From positions 1-33,058 of IMG/VR virus record IMGVR_UViG_3300043436_003626: a DNA stretch of 33,058 bases; one strand, 5' to 3'. Under the pieces are notes generated by a model that was not told the DNA's origin, made no database searches, and saw nothing but the letters and a program-made list of their open reading frames with translations. Position numbers and translations under genes: made by a program. The first letter of the stretch is position 1; each line of letters begins with the position of its first letter. The DNA comes from a virus. Below, in pieces: positions 6,614-14,077 of the stretch.

Positions 6614-8290
6614 ATGGACAATAAAGAAGAACTTTTAGTTCCCGCTAATGTTCCTGCGCAAGTGCTAGAAATTCCGAATAGCAATTTCAATCTGACCTAT
6701 AAGAATGACTTGGTTACTCACGTAAAATTACGAGTGTTCTACCAAGGACTTACTAAGGATAGACGACTATTCACAGAGGAATTCTCTAACAGACTCTTAG
6801 GCTCTCTGCCCCAAACACCGGTTGTCGGTTACTGGGATACAGAAAAAGAAGATTTTGTAGGTCATAATCATACTCAATTTATTTATGGTTATGTTCCCGA
6901 AAACGCGAAGTTTGGATTTGAAATAGACCCAGACGGCTCGAAGTGGGCGGTAACAGAATTAGTTCTGTTTACTGGTAGAGGAGACAATATAGGAAAAGTT
7001 GCGCAGAAGATTATTGGTAAAAAACATTCGTTAGAACTTGACTCAGGTAGTATGAAATACTCTGTTAAAAGAAACCCAGACGGCCAAATGCAGCACATTG
7101 AGTTGCAGGAAGCAAAGTTTGTTGGATTGAGTGTATTGGGTGACAACCAAACGCCAGCCTTCGAAGGCTCAGCATTCTTTACAGATAAAGGTATTAAAAC
7201 ATGCGAATTAGGCAAGTGTGTTGAAGAAGTCAAAGAGAAATACTCTGTCTTCTTATCTAGCACCGATAAAAAAATCGGAGGTGAGGAAGTGAATAAAAAA
7301 GAAATAAAACTCCCAGCCGAAACAATTAGTGAATTACAAAAATTTATGCGCGTCACAGAAGATGAAATGGCAAAAGGAATTATGGAGGCCGCTTATGGTA
7401 AGTTTGGTCAAAATATATTCGTAGTCCAATGGTCTTCAGTTGACGACATGATCGTATTCATGGATATGGCTGATGGAATGTATTATCGCGCAAAGTTTTA
7501 TATGACTGGCGACGATAAAATCGAAATGGGAGATAAAATGTGGGTTAAACCTAGATTCTTGACGGAACAAGAAATCAATATGGTCTTCCCAGAAACTCCC
7601 GAAGAAAGAGCAGAGCTTGATGCAGAGATTCAAAAGAATCAAGAAGAAATGCAGCAAGATATGGCTCAAGCTACTGCGGCTAAAGCCGACAAAGTAGAAG
7701 TTAAAGAAGTTAAACCTGAAGCAAAAGTTGAAGTAAAAACTGAAGTTAAACCTGAAGTAATTGCCCAAGCCACTGCGGCAGAAGTTAAAGCTCCTGAAGC
7801 TCCTAAAGAAGAAGTTAAGCCAGTAGTTACCCCAGCACCAGAAGTAGTTGCGAAGGCAGAAGTTGCGGCCCCTGTGGTCGAAGCAAAGCCTGCGAAACCT
7901 ATTGTAGAAACAAAGGTGCCGGAAGCTGAGGTAAAGCATGACGAAAAGAAGCAAGAAGGGATCTTTATTACTGAAAGTCAACGAGTCGAAATTGAAAATG
8001 ATCGAAAAGAACTCGCAGGCTTCAGAAAAGAAAAGAAACTAGGAGTTATTGAAAAGTATTCCGAATATTTAAATAAAGATGAAAAATCATTATTTAGCTC
8101 AAAGGTTGATGAGTTTACTCTTGAAAACCTTGAAGCTGAATTAGCAAAAATTGCAATGCAAAAAGTACTGAAACAAAATCAAAATACTAATGTAGCGGGC
8201 ACGTACGGAATTCGTACTGCACCGAAACTACAACAAACCTTAAATAGCGACGGTCTAGCAAAGCTAGTCGAACGCTACAAGGGTAAATAA
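6614..8290 (+). CDS. Prohead protease fused to scaffold
   Basis: The 558-residue protein has an N-terminal protease-like domain (about 25-195) and a scaffold-like remainder. Likely catalytic residues are H138 in KKHSLELD and S173 in FVGLSVLG, followed by NQTPAFEG, the pattern of phage prohead serine proteases. Residues about 356-442 are a low-complexity stretch of A, P, K, E and V. Residues 450-558 are helical and charged, as in scaffolding proteins. The protease would cut the scaffold and itself after capsid assembly. A strong internal start at codon 226 (see the nested entry) suggests separate scaffold production. ATG 6614 has AGAGGTGA upstream. Confidence 0.8.
   Translation: MDNKEELLVPANVPAQVLEIPNSNFNLTYKNDLVTHVKLRVFYQGLTKDRRLFTEEFSNRLLGSLPQTPVVGYWDTEKEDFVGHNHTQFIYGYVPENAKFGFEIDPDGSKWAVTELVLFTGRGDNIGKVAQKIIGKKHSLELDSGSMKYSVKRNPDGQMQHIELQEAKFVGLSVLGDNQTPAFEGSAFFTDKGIKTCELGKCVEEVKEKYSVFLSSTDKKIGGEEVNKKEIKLPAETISELQKFMRVTEDEMAKGIMEAAYGKFGQNIFVVQWSSVDDMIVFMDMADGMYYRAKFYMTGDDKIEMGDKMWVKPRFLTEQEINMVFPETPEERAELDAEIQKNQEEMQQDMAQATAAKADKVEVKEVKPEAKVEVKTEVKPEVIAQATAAEVKAPEAPKEEVKPVVTPAPEVVAKAEVAAPVVEAKPAKPIVETKVPEAEVKHDEKKQEGIFITESQRVEIENDRKELAGFRKEKKLGVIEKYSEYLNKDEKSLFSSKVDEFTLENLEAELAKIAMQKVLKQNQNTNVAGTYGIRTAPKLQQTLNSDGLAKLVERYKGK
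7289..8290 (+). CDS. Nested in-frame scaffold protein (internal GTG start)
   Basis: At codon 226 of the protease gene a GTG is preceded by GGAGGTGA, one of the strongest ribosome sites in the window, with seven bases between GGAGG and GTG. Initiation here gives a 333-residue product in the same frame, without the protease domain but with the whole acidic, low-complexity and coiled scaffold region. The arrangement parallels lambda C/Nu3, where the scaffold is made from an internal start in the protease gene. This yields many scaffold copies per protease. The GTG start and the lack of experimental proof are the caveats. Confidence 0.65.
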   Translation: MNKKEIKLPAETISELQKFMRVTEDEMAKGIMEAAYGKFGQNIFVVQWSSVDDMIVFMDMADGMYYRAKFYMTGDDKIEMGDKMWVKPRFLTEQEINMVFPETPEERAELDAEIQKNQEEMQQDMAQATAAKADKVEVKEVKPEAKVEVKTEVKPEVIAQATAAEVKAPEAPKEEVKPVVTPAPEVVAKAEVAAPVVEAKPAKPIVETKVPEAEVKHDEKKQEGIFITESQRVEIENDRKELAGFRKEKKLGVIEKYSEYLNKDEKSLFSSKVDEFTLENLEAELAKIAMQKVLKQNQNTNVAGTYGIRTAPKLQQTLNSDGLAKLVERYKGK

Positions 8291-8303
8291 GAGGTGACCT
8301 TAG

Positions 8304-8912
8304 ATGGCATTAAGACAAAACTTGTTTGACTCCACTACGTTTAAAGTATTGGAAGTTAACAACATCGTTGCACTCCGTAACGGACACATGTTGGCCCAAG
8401 CTGTACTACCTAAGAATAAGTTCTTAGATGGTTCACAAACTTACATTCAAAACGGTGAAATCGTTTTCTTAGATGTAGACGGCAAATTAGCAACATTAAA
8501 CAAAGTAGGAACCACAGACGGTTCAACAGCAATTACAAACGCAGCGGATGTAAAACCACAATTACAACCATTCATTATCTTCAATGAAGAATTAATGACT
8601 GGACCATATACTGACCTTAAGTACTTCGCAGAAGTATTTGATGCAGATAACGTTTGCTACCCACGTGCATTAGCACTTAATATCGGTGACGCATTTGTCA
8701 CAGATAACTATGTTGTCGGTGCTGGCACACAAGCAAACGGCGCATACGCAACAATTAACGGAAACGGAAAACTTTCAACTTCCAACGTACTACCAACTAC
8801 AGCATATAGAGGACCTTTATTTGCTGTTGCCACTACAACTTTACCAGACGGTGTAACCGCTGCAATGGAATTCACAGTAATTTCCTTGAACGTATTGTTT
8901 GTAGCAGACTAA
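8304..8912 (+). CDS. Putative capsid decoration protein
   Basis: The 202-residue protein sits between the protease/scaffold gene and the major capsid gene, the usual site for a head decoration or stabilising protein. It is beta-rich, with few charged runs and only one cysteine, and has regular patterns such as NGEIVFLDVDGKLATL. Codon use is even and close to that of the capsid gene, fitting high expression. Ribosome site AAGAGGTGA lies seven bases before ATG. There is no decisive motif. A second minor capsid protein is the alternative. Confidence 0.65.
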   Translation: MALRQNLFDSTTFKVLEVNNIVALRNGHMLAQAVLPKNKFLDGSQTYIQNGEIVFLDVDGKLATLNKVGTTDGSTAITNAADVKPQLQPFIIFNEELMTGPYTDLKYFAEVFDADNVCYPRALALNIGDAFVTDNYVVGAGTQANGAYATINGNGKLSTSNVLPTTAYRGPLFAVATTTLPDGVTAAMEFTVISLNVLFVAD

Positions 8913-8925
8913 GAGGTGAACAATA

Positions 8926-9990
8926 ATGAATAAAGTAGAATTAAAGCAATTATTAGTTGCTGCCGCAAGAAATAAAGCAATCGCAAATTTCTCAGCTGGC
9001 GATGTTCAATCTGCTGCGACAAACGCATTAGTTGAACACTTCGGATTTAAAGACGCATCCTTCCGCGACATTCGTTCGCAAAAAGAAGCAGTCTTCGCAG
9101 TTATCGAAGAAGTTATTGACGAAGTAGTCCCAATGATGGTCCAAGACCGTACAGGCGACTTTGCTGAAGTCCAAACCTTCCCACGTAACGCATCAATCAT
9201 GTATAAGATTCCTATGGCGGAAGAAAGCCGTCGTCGCATGTACCGTGCATTAAAGCAAGGCGCACGTGGTGGAATTTATAAAGCATTCCGTTTAGACGGA
9301 TACACAATCAACGTTACTCCAGAAATCCACACAGTTGGATATGCAATTACCTTAGAAGAATTGTTAACTGGTCAACGTACCGTTCAAGAATTAGTCACCG
9401 TTATCGCTGACGCTTGGATGGAAAAAATCTATGAAAAAGTTTTCTTGGCATTAAGCACAGCTGCAAATGCGGCTCCTAATGCTAACCAAGTTACGGCTGG
9501 TGTCGGTAACGAAATCGTTAACGAATACTTAGACCGCTTAATCGCAATCACACGTTCGTATGGTAACCCAGTTATTCTTGGTTTCCCAGCACAATTAAGA
9601 TTGCTTGCTAACGTTCCTGGTGCAATCACCGGTTATGCAAACCCAGCAGATATGGACGATATCCGTAGACAAGGATACATTGGACTCTATAAAGGAGTAC
9701 CATTAGTTGAATTGCCAAACTACATTATCAGCCATCCTGCAACTGGTGCAATTGACTGGTTATTCGCAGAAAACAGATTATTCATCGTTCCAGCTGGTGT
9801 TAGACCTGTCAAAGTTGCATTCCAAGGCGAATCGCACTTAGAAGAAATCAAACAACCTGCAGGCGGATATGAATATCACAACCATCGCATCTTCGCAGTC
9901 ACGGTTCTTTTTAAGAACCACATCTGCTCTTATGAAACCTTAACGGATATCATGGGCTCATGGACTGGCGGATCTGACGGAAATAGCTAA
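8926..9990 (+). CDS. Major capsid protein
   Basis: The 354-residue protein follows the decoration gene and has the size, place and codon bias of an HK97-fold major capsid protein. An N-terminal helical arm (1-70) precedes strands with many alternating acidic and hydrophobic residues. The central part contains GYANPADMDDIRRQGYIGLYKGVPLVE-type text near residues 235-265, typical of the loop and strand where capsid proteins name the peptide patch they build. The C-terminus, GSWTGGSDGNS, is flexible. No long scaffold-like delta domain is seen, in keeping with a separate scaffold. Ribosome site AAGAGGTGA is ideal. Downstream hairpins (10006-10046) probably stabilise its mRNA. Confidence 0.88.
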   Translation: MNKVELKQLLVAAARNKAIANFSAGDVQSAATNALVEHFGFKDASFRDIRSQKEAVFAVIEEVIDEVVPMMVQDRTGDFAEVQTFPRNASIMYKIPMAEESRRRMYRALKQGARGGIYKAFRLDGYTINVTPEIHTVGYAITLEELLTGQRTVQELVTVIADAWMEKIYEKVFLALSTAANAAPNANQVTAGVGNEIVNEYLDRLIAITRSYGNPVILGFPAQLRLLANVPGAITGYANPADMDDIRRQGYIGLYKGVPLVELPNYIISHPATGAIDWLFAENRLFIVPAGVRPVKVAFQGESHLEEIKQPAGGYEYHNHRIFAVTVLFKNHICSYETLTDIMGSWTGGSDGNS

Positions 9991-10005
9991 TTAGTTTAAA
10001 AAATT

Positions 10006-10046
10006 GAGGGGATTTAGCCATCCCCTCTAAGCTGCCTGAACGGCAG
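10006..10046 (+). promoter_or_regulatory. Two intercistronic hairpins after the capsid gene
   Basis: GAGGGGA-(8)-TCCCCTC (10006-10027), a perfect 7-bp stem, is followed by CTGCC-tgaac-GGCAG (10032-10046). Neither has a T-run, so they are unlikely to terminate. They fill the only sizeable gap between head genes. They probably block 3'-to-5' decay of capsid mRNA or set the expression step between capsid and the following genes. Confidence 0.6.
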
Positions 10047-10059
10047 AAGGAGAGTTAAA

Positions 10060-10563
10060 ATGGCAAATGATTTAATCAAAATCGAAAAACGTGTTCCTGG
10101 TACATTAGTATTACAGTTCCACGATTTTCAAAACTATCAAAACAAATTAAGGGTGGCAATTGACCACAACGTAGAATTCCGCTTAGTCCCAATGAATTTA
10201 GTATTAGGCATGTTCCTAATTCCTGAAACATTAATGGCATATAAAAACGGAATGTTCACGATGCCTCAACATGACAAGGAGAAAGTATTTGCGGCTGCTG
10301 CTGAGCAAGGTCTCTATCTGGGAACAGATGGGGGAAAAGCTCCTGAAAAGCAACCTGCAATTATGTATAGTGACGCTGAAATTCGAGACGCTTTAAAAAC
10401 GGGTAAGATGAAAGTTGTCAACGACATTATTGCAAAAGGCTCGAAAGCGCAGAAGCAATATCTAGTCACAATCGCACGTGAAGAAGTAGCAAATCTTAAA
10501 CAAAAAACTATTGAAATTATCGAAGGAGGCTTAGGTATTTCATTACAAGAAGGTGTTGAATAA
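10060..10563 (+). CDS. Uncharacterised head/neck-region protein, 167 aa
   Basis: This gene lies between the major capsid gene and the first connector. Residues 1-75 look beta-rich (LVLQFHDFQNYQNKLRVAI, VEFRLVPMNLVLGMFLI). A linker with GGKAPEKQ follows, and residues 105-165 are helical and charged. The AAGGAGAG site lies just after the second intercistronic hairpin. Its stop overlaps the next start (TAATG). Known phages often place a head-fibre, capsid-vertex or DNA-end protein here. I do not recognise this one and do not assign a function. Confidence 0.7.
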   Translation: MANDLIKIEKRVPGTLVLQFHDFQNYQNKLRVAIDHNVEFRLVPMNLVLGMFLIPETLMAYKNGMFTMPQHDKEKVFAAAAEQGLYLGTDGGKAPEKQPAIMYSDAEIRDALKTGKMKVVNDIIAKGSKAQKQYLVTIAREEVANLKQKTIEIIEGGLGISLQEGVE

Positions 10564-11024
10564 TGGCAACAGGATTTAGTGTAATTCATCAACAAGTGCT
10601 AAACACACTTAAGAGTTCAACGCTTGCGGCAATGGAAGATTATGAAATTGAGGTAATGCTTAATGACATGATTATCCGCGCCGTTGGTGAGTTTCGCTTT
10701 CCTAAAATTGCCCTTACTTATGCAGTAATCGCTGATGCGAATAGCACAGTCGAATATCAATTTGTCAATACGTTAACACAGAGAGAAATAAACGTCATCC
10801 TTGCACTGGTCAAGAAAGCGTGGATCGAACAACAACTAGACAACGAATCAAATTTTGAAAACACTTACTATGATAAGGATGTAAGATTACACTCCCGGGG
10901 AAATCTAGTAAAGGCGTTGCAAGATCGATATGAGTTGGCTAAGAAAGAAGCCGAACGCGCCCAATACGACTACTACCGTGTAGCCGAAGGGCTCCCGGCA
11001 GTGAAGGATATCTATGGCGAATAA
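10563..11024 (+). CDS. Putative head-tail adaptor
   Basis: The 153-residue all-helical protein starts on the last base of the previous stop codon (TAATG). Helices around LNDMIIRAVGEFRFPKI, REINVILALVKKAWIEQQL and LVKALQDRYELAKKEAERAQ fit the gp6/gp15-type adaptor that docks under the portal and begins the neck. It lies two genes after the major capsid gene and ahead of a beta-rich stopper and a tail terminator, the standard connector order. The call is from fold impression and order. Confidence 0.7.
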   Translation: MATGFSVIHQQVLNTLKSSTLAAMEDYEIEVMLNDMIIRAVGEFRFPKIALTYAVIADANSTVEYQFVNTLTQREINVILALVKKAWIEQQLDNESNFENTYYDKDVRLHSRGNLVKALQDRYELAKKEAERAQYDYYRVAEGLPAVKDIYGE

Positions 11025-11883
11025 GTTCTCTAATTTCCGAGCCCGTACGCTCGCGGAAAAAAACACGGATAACAATTTGAATGCGGAGTTTATAGAAACT
11101 CACGCTTCTTCTACAGTAATAACACACAGTCGAATTAGTGAAGATATCAAGGCCGTTTTAACAAGAGATCACAAGGAAGGCGTAGATGAGGTAATTTTAT
11201 TTACCAAGTATGCGGCTGAAATTGAAGATAATCTTGTCGTAGGAGATTACTTAGTACATGACGAACAAACCTATTTAATTTACATGGAGTTTAGACTCCC
11301 TGCAAAGTTTCTAGGAGTATTTAAAAAATACAAAATCATCGAATGTAACTTCCAGGTTAAAGTAGATAACATAAGTCAATACGCAGCTTACATTGGCAGT
11401 TTAAAGAAGTTTGTCTCAATGACAGAAGAGTCTACTGGCGATGTGAGTTTAGGTGTAGAAAATTACAAGCCGGTTGTTGTTACAAAAAACAACACCGGCC
11501 TTACAGTTGGTAAAAGATTTTTATTAGGAACGGAAGCATTTGAAATAGTGGCACTAGACCGTCTTAGTAATGCAGGCATTATGTATATATCTGTTAACGC
11601 AGTTCCATATAATGCTACGCTTGATAATCTTCAAACTGGCACTGCAGTAACAGCGCCAGCCGCAACAATTAACGCAACCAATAATACAACATTAAGACAA
11701 GGTGAATCGAAGACAGTTACAACTAACTTTGGTTATATATTCCTTGATCCGGGTGCAACAATAACAAGTAGAACACTAACATCGGTAACGTTTCTTGTGC
11801 CTTATAACACAACTACGTTGCAAGTAGATACTAAAAATGTTGGTGGAAGTATAGTGACCACAAATTATACGGTTGTGATATAG
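11014..11883 (+). CDS. Putative head-closure (stopper) protein with beta-rich extension
   Basis: Residues about 55-125 contain VGDYLVHDEQTYLIYMEFR, the beta-barrel pattern of neck stopper proteins that hold packaged DNA. The 289-residue length exceeds the usual 100-120. The excess (about 145-289) is threonine- and asparagine-rich, beta-like and similar to an immunoglobulin-type surface domain, so the neck may carry a decoration. It overlaps the adaptor gene by 11 bases with AAGGA five bases before ATG. Function is from order and pattern. The extension has no assigned role. Confidence 0.6.
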   Translation: MANKFSNFRARTLAEKNTDNNLNAEFIETHASSTVITHSRISEDIKAVLTRDHKEGVDEVILFTKYAAEIEDNLVVGDYLVHDEQTYLIYMEFRLPAKFLGVFKKYKIIECNFQVKVDNISQYAAYIGSLKKFVSMTEESTGDVSLGVENYKPVVVTKNNTGLTVGKRFLLGTEAFEIVALDRLSNAGIMYISVNAVPYNATLDNLQTGTAVTAPAATINATNNTTLRQGESKTVTTNFGYIFLDPGATITSRTLTSVTFLVPYNTTTLQVDTKNVGGSIVTTNYTVVI

Positions 11884-11884
11884 T

Positions 11885-12382
11885 ATGAAAACAATAGAAC
11901 TCGTAGAACAAACTCTTTATCAGATTAAAAATATTTTGATAAATGATGATATTATTAGAAAACTATTATACTTACAAATACCAAGCGCGCTAACTTCAAA
12001 CACTAGTGTAACCACAGCACAAACTGACGGACTAATATCTGTTATCCCTTATGTGCAAGATGATGATGGTATTGAAAACTCCTCACAATCAAACTTTATA
12101 GTGTTATATTGCGGCAATATAAACTTCCAAGATGACATTCAGCACACGCTGACTTTAGGGATCGATATATTTGTATATAAAGATTACTATTTATTGGATA
12201 GCTCAAAAATGAGGATAACACAACTATTAAACAGGGTAGTAGATTTATTAGAGGATAAAAAACTTGCTTTTGCAGAAAAGTTCACTATAAGTGACGCTAG
12301 ATTAACATCTATCGACCAAGGTAAAACTATCGGTTACTTAACAACTTGGAGCGTCGCAAATGGCACAGCAATCAGGTATTAA
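11885..12382 (+). CDS. Putative tail terminator (tail completion) protein
   Basis: The 165-residue protein starts one base after the stopper stop, without a clear Shine-Dalgarno, so it is probably translated by coupling. The segment TLTLGIDIFVYKDYYLLDSSKMRITQLLNRVVDLLEDK, followed by strands ending GYLTTWSV, matches the alpha/beta order of gpU-like terminators that cap the tail tube and join it to the neck. It sits between the stopper and the tail genes, as expected. Confidence 0.7.
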   Translation: MKTIELVEQTLYQIKNILINDDIIRKLLYLQIPSALTSNTSVTTAQTDGLISVIPYVQDDDGIENSSQSNFIVLYCGNINFQDDIQHTLTLGIDIFVYKDYYLLDSSKMRITQLLNRVVDLLEDKKLAFAEKFTISDARLTSIDQGKTIGYLTTWSVANGTAIRY

Positions 12383-13100
12383 AACAACTTTACAAAAACT
12401 ATCACTAATTGAAAATATACCGGTAGAATTTAACATAGATAATAGAAGACCAATTACATTTGTATGTCCAACAACCTACGATTTATTTAGCGAATTAGAT
12501 ATAAAAATATTTCTTACAGTCATAAGTTTAACTACTGAAAAAATTAAAGAGTTAAAATTAAATGTAAACTTTGATACATCTACAACTGGAAAAATTATAC
12601 AAGGTTTTATGGGATTTACAGATTACGGTACAATATTAAGAAAATATTTTCTAAAATACATAAAAAATAGTGAAGTAGTTGAAAATGCAATATTTGTAGA
12701 AAAAGAAAAAGTTTTATCAAGTGAGTTGGATTATATCTCTGATATTATTCAAACCTCTCTTGGTCAAAAAGATTTTCAAGAAAAGCAAGAATCCGAGGCT
12801 GAGCTTAATGATCCCATTATTGGTAAAATTTTAAAAGCTCAAAAAGAAGCTGAGGTAAAATTAAAAAAAGCAAAATCCAAAAACGCAAAAAATGGCAAAG
12901 GTTATTCGATAGAAGAAATAATGCTCGCGGTCTCTTATGAGTTCGGTTATAGCATGAAAGATTTATTAAATAAAACTTATTTTTCGCTAATTTGGCACTT
13001 TGGTTTCGTTTCCAAAGTTGACGCTCATAAGCTGAATCAAATGATTCTTAGTAGCGGCATGAGCAAACAAAAGTCGTACAGCTACTGGCTCAATAAATAA
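12360..13100 (+). CDS. Possible tail assembly chaperone (gpGT-like) in an unusual place
   Basis: The 246-residue protein has an N-terminal domain (1-135), a lysine/alanine-rich linker (about 150-183) and a C-terminal helical domain (185-246: IEEIMLAVSYEFGYSMKDLL, then IWHFGF). The two-domain plan and C-terminal pattern recall lambda-type gpGT chaperones, which coat the tape measure, but those usually lie between tail tube and tape measure. Here the gene precedes the tube gene. An A_AAA_AAA heptamer in the linker (12863-12869) is in the correct phase for -1 slippage and would give a truncated product after 22 codons. The gene overlaps the terminator gene by 23 bases. An alternative is an unrelated tail accessory protein. 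Confidence 0.5.
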   Translation: MAQQSGIKTTLQKLSLIENIPVEFNIDNRRPITFVCPTTYDLFSELDIKIFLTVISLTTEKIKELKLNVNFDTSTTGKIIQGFMGFTDYGTILRKYFLKYIKNSEVVENAIFVEKEKVLSSELDYISDIIQTSLGQKDFQEKQESEAELNDPIIGKILKAQKEAEVKLKKAKSKNAKNGKGYSIEEIMLAVSYEFGYSMKDLLNKTYFSLIWHFGFVSKVDAHKLNQMILSSGMSKQKSYSYWLNK

Positions 13101-13116
13101 CAAGAGGTGATTATTG

Positions 13117-13947
13117 ATGGCATTAACAGATCAATTACTTACACACTTTAAAGAAAAGTTCGGTATAGTAACAGTCGTCAACGCTACATTCTACGAAGTC
13201 GATGGAAGAAATCCATTAATCTCGTTTGATACACTCAAGATGTCTAATATTACATCAGAAGGTCAGCAAAAAGAAATCCGCGGTGGACAAGGAGCAGAAC
13301 TCTTACTCCAATACGACTTTGGTCGTACCGCAAATATTGAAATTACAGACGCATTAGTTTCGATGGGCTCACTCGAATACTTATTCGGTGGAAATATGAC
13401 TGCGGGCACTTTCAAAGCTCTTCGTAGACAAGAAGGGGTTATCGCAACAGCTGATACAATCCCAGTACCATCCGGAACATTAACAGCTAATTCATTTGTT
13501 GCAATTGTAATAAATGCAAATGGTAATAGAACCAAATACCCAGCACCTGGAGTAGCTCCTGCTGAATCGATGGCTGCTTTAAATGCACTTGTCGCAGCAG
13601 ACACAACTGGCGCAGCTGCCGGAGATAAATATATCTTATGGTATGAAAAATCATATACAACAGATGGCGAAGACATCGATGGTGACCCAGCCGCTGTTAG
13701 AGAAATGATTCTTAAAGCTTCTGACTTCCCACCAACAGTTCGTTTCGTTGGAGAAACAGTTGTTTTAGATGCAGATAAAGGTAAGAAAATTGCATTTGTC
13801 GTTGAAGTTCCTAAGTTCAAACTTAACGCAAACTTCACATTAAGCTTTGACGCAGAAGGAGATCCTTCAGTGTTTGATTTCTCTGGTGTTGCTTTATCGC
13901 ACAACGGCGAATTGCTTAAAGTTAAGACTTTAGGCTTTATAGACTAA
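13117..13947 (+). CDS. Major tail tube protein
   Basis: The 276-residue protein starts at ATG 13117, six bases after AAGAGGTGA; a TTG one codon earlier is not needed. The C-terminal part has KKIAFVVEVPKFKLNANF then SFDAEGDPSVFDFSG, the strand and turn pattern of siphophage tube proteins that stack as hexamers around the tape measure. Strong ribosome site, even codon use and a terminator directly after it fit a high-copy virion protein. The missing sheath gene makes the tail non-contractile. Confidence 0.85.
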   Translation: MALTDQLLTHFKEKFGIVTVVNATFYEVDGRNPLISFDTLKMSNITSEGQQKEIRGGQGAELLLQYDFGRTANIEITDALVSMGSLEYLFGGNMTAGTFKALRRQEGVIATADTIPVPSGTLTANSFVAIVINANGNRTKYPAPGVAPAESMAALNALVAADTTGAAAGDKYILWYEKSYTTDGEDIDGDPAAVREMILKASDFPPTVRFVGETVVLDADKGKKIAFVVEVPKFKLNANFTLSFDAEGDPSVFDFSGVALSHNGELLKVKTLGFID

Positions 13948-13968
13948 TTAAATAGTTTAAAGCTACTA

Positions 13969-13996
13969 GGCCCGCTCGAAAGAGTGGGTCTTTTTA
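13969..13996 (+). terminator. Rho-independent terminator after the tail tube gene
   Basis: GGCCCGCTC-gaaa-GAGTGGGTC forms a 9-bp stem with two G-U pairs and a GAAA tetraloop, followed by TTTTTA. It closes the head and tube unit. Confidence 0.9.
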
Positions 13997-14010
13997 TTTG
14001 GAGTTAAAAA

Positions 14011-14039
14011 TTGAGTTTTTATTTGCATTGTGCTATAAT
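14011..14039 (+). promoter_or_regulatory. Late promoter P2 (tail unit)
   Basis: -35 TTGAGT (14011-14016), 17-base spacer, -10 TATAAT (14034-14039) with TGC in front. It lies 15 bases after the terminator T-run. Architecture is the same as P1 and P3. Confidence 0.85.
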
Positions 14040-14049
14040 ATATAGTATA

Positions 14050-14064
14050 GGCCGTAGTGCGGCC
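14050..14064 (+). promoter_or_regulatory. 5'-end hairpin of late transcript 2
   Basis: GGCCG-tagtg-CGGCC starts about four bases after the expected +1 and is followed by the ribosome site AAGGTGGTG. Confidence 0.55.
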
Positions 14065-14077
14065 AAGGTGGTGAAGT

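Noticed and set aside
7436-7981. Leftward 181-codon frame opposite the scaffold
   Set aside because: Its F/R/N-rich text is the mirror of the A/P/K/E low-complexity scaffold; no ribosome site or promoter.
13263-13904. Leftward 213-codon frame opposite the tail tube gene
   Set aside because: Long only because the tube gene has few antisense stops; no start signal, and the tube protein on the other strand is convincing.
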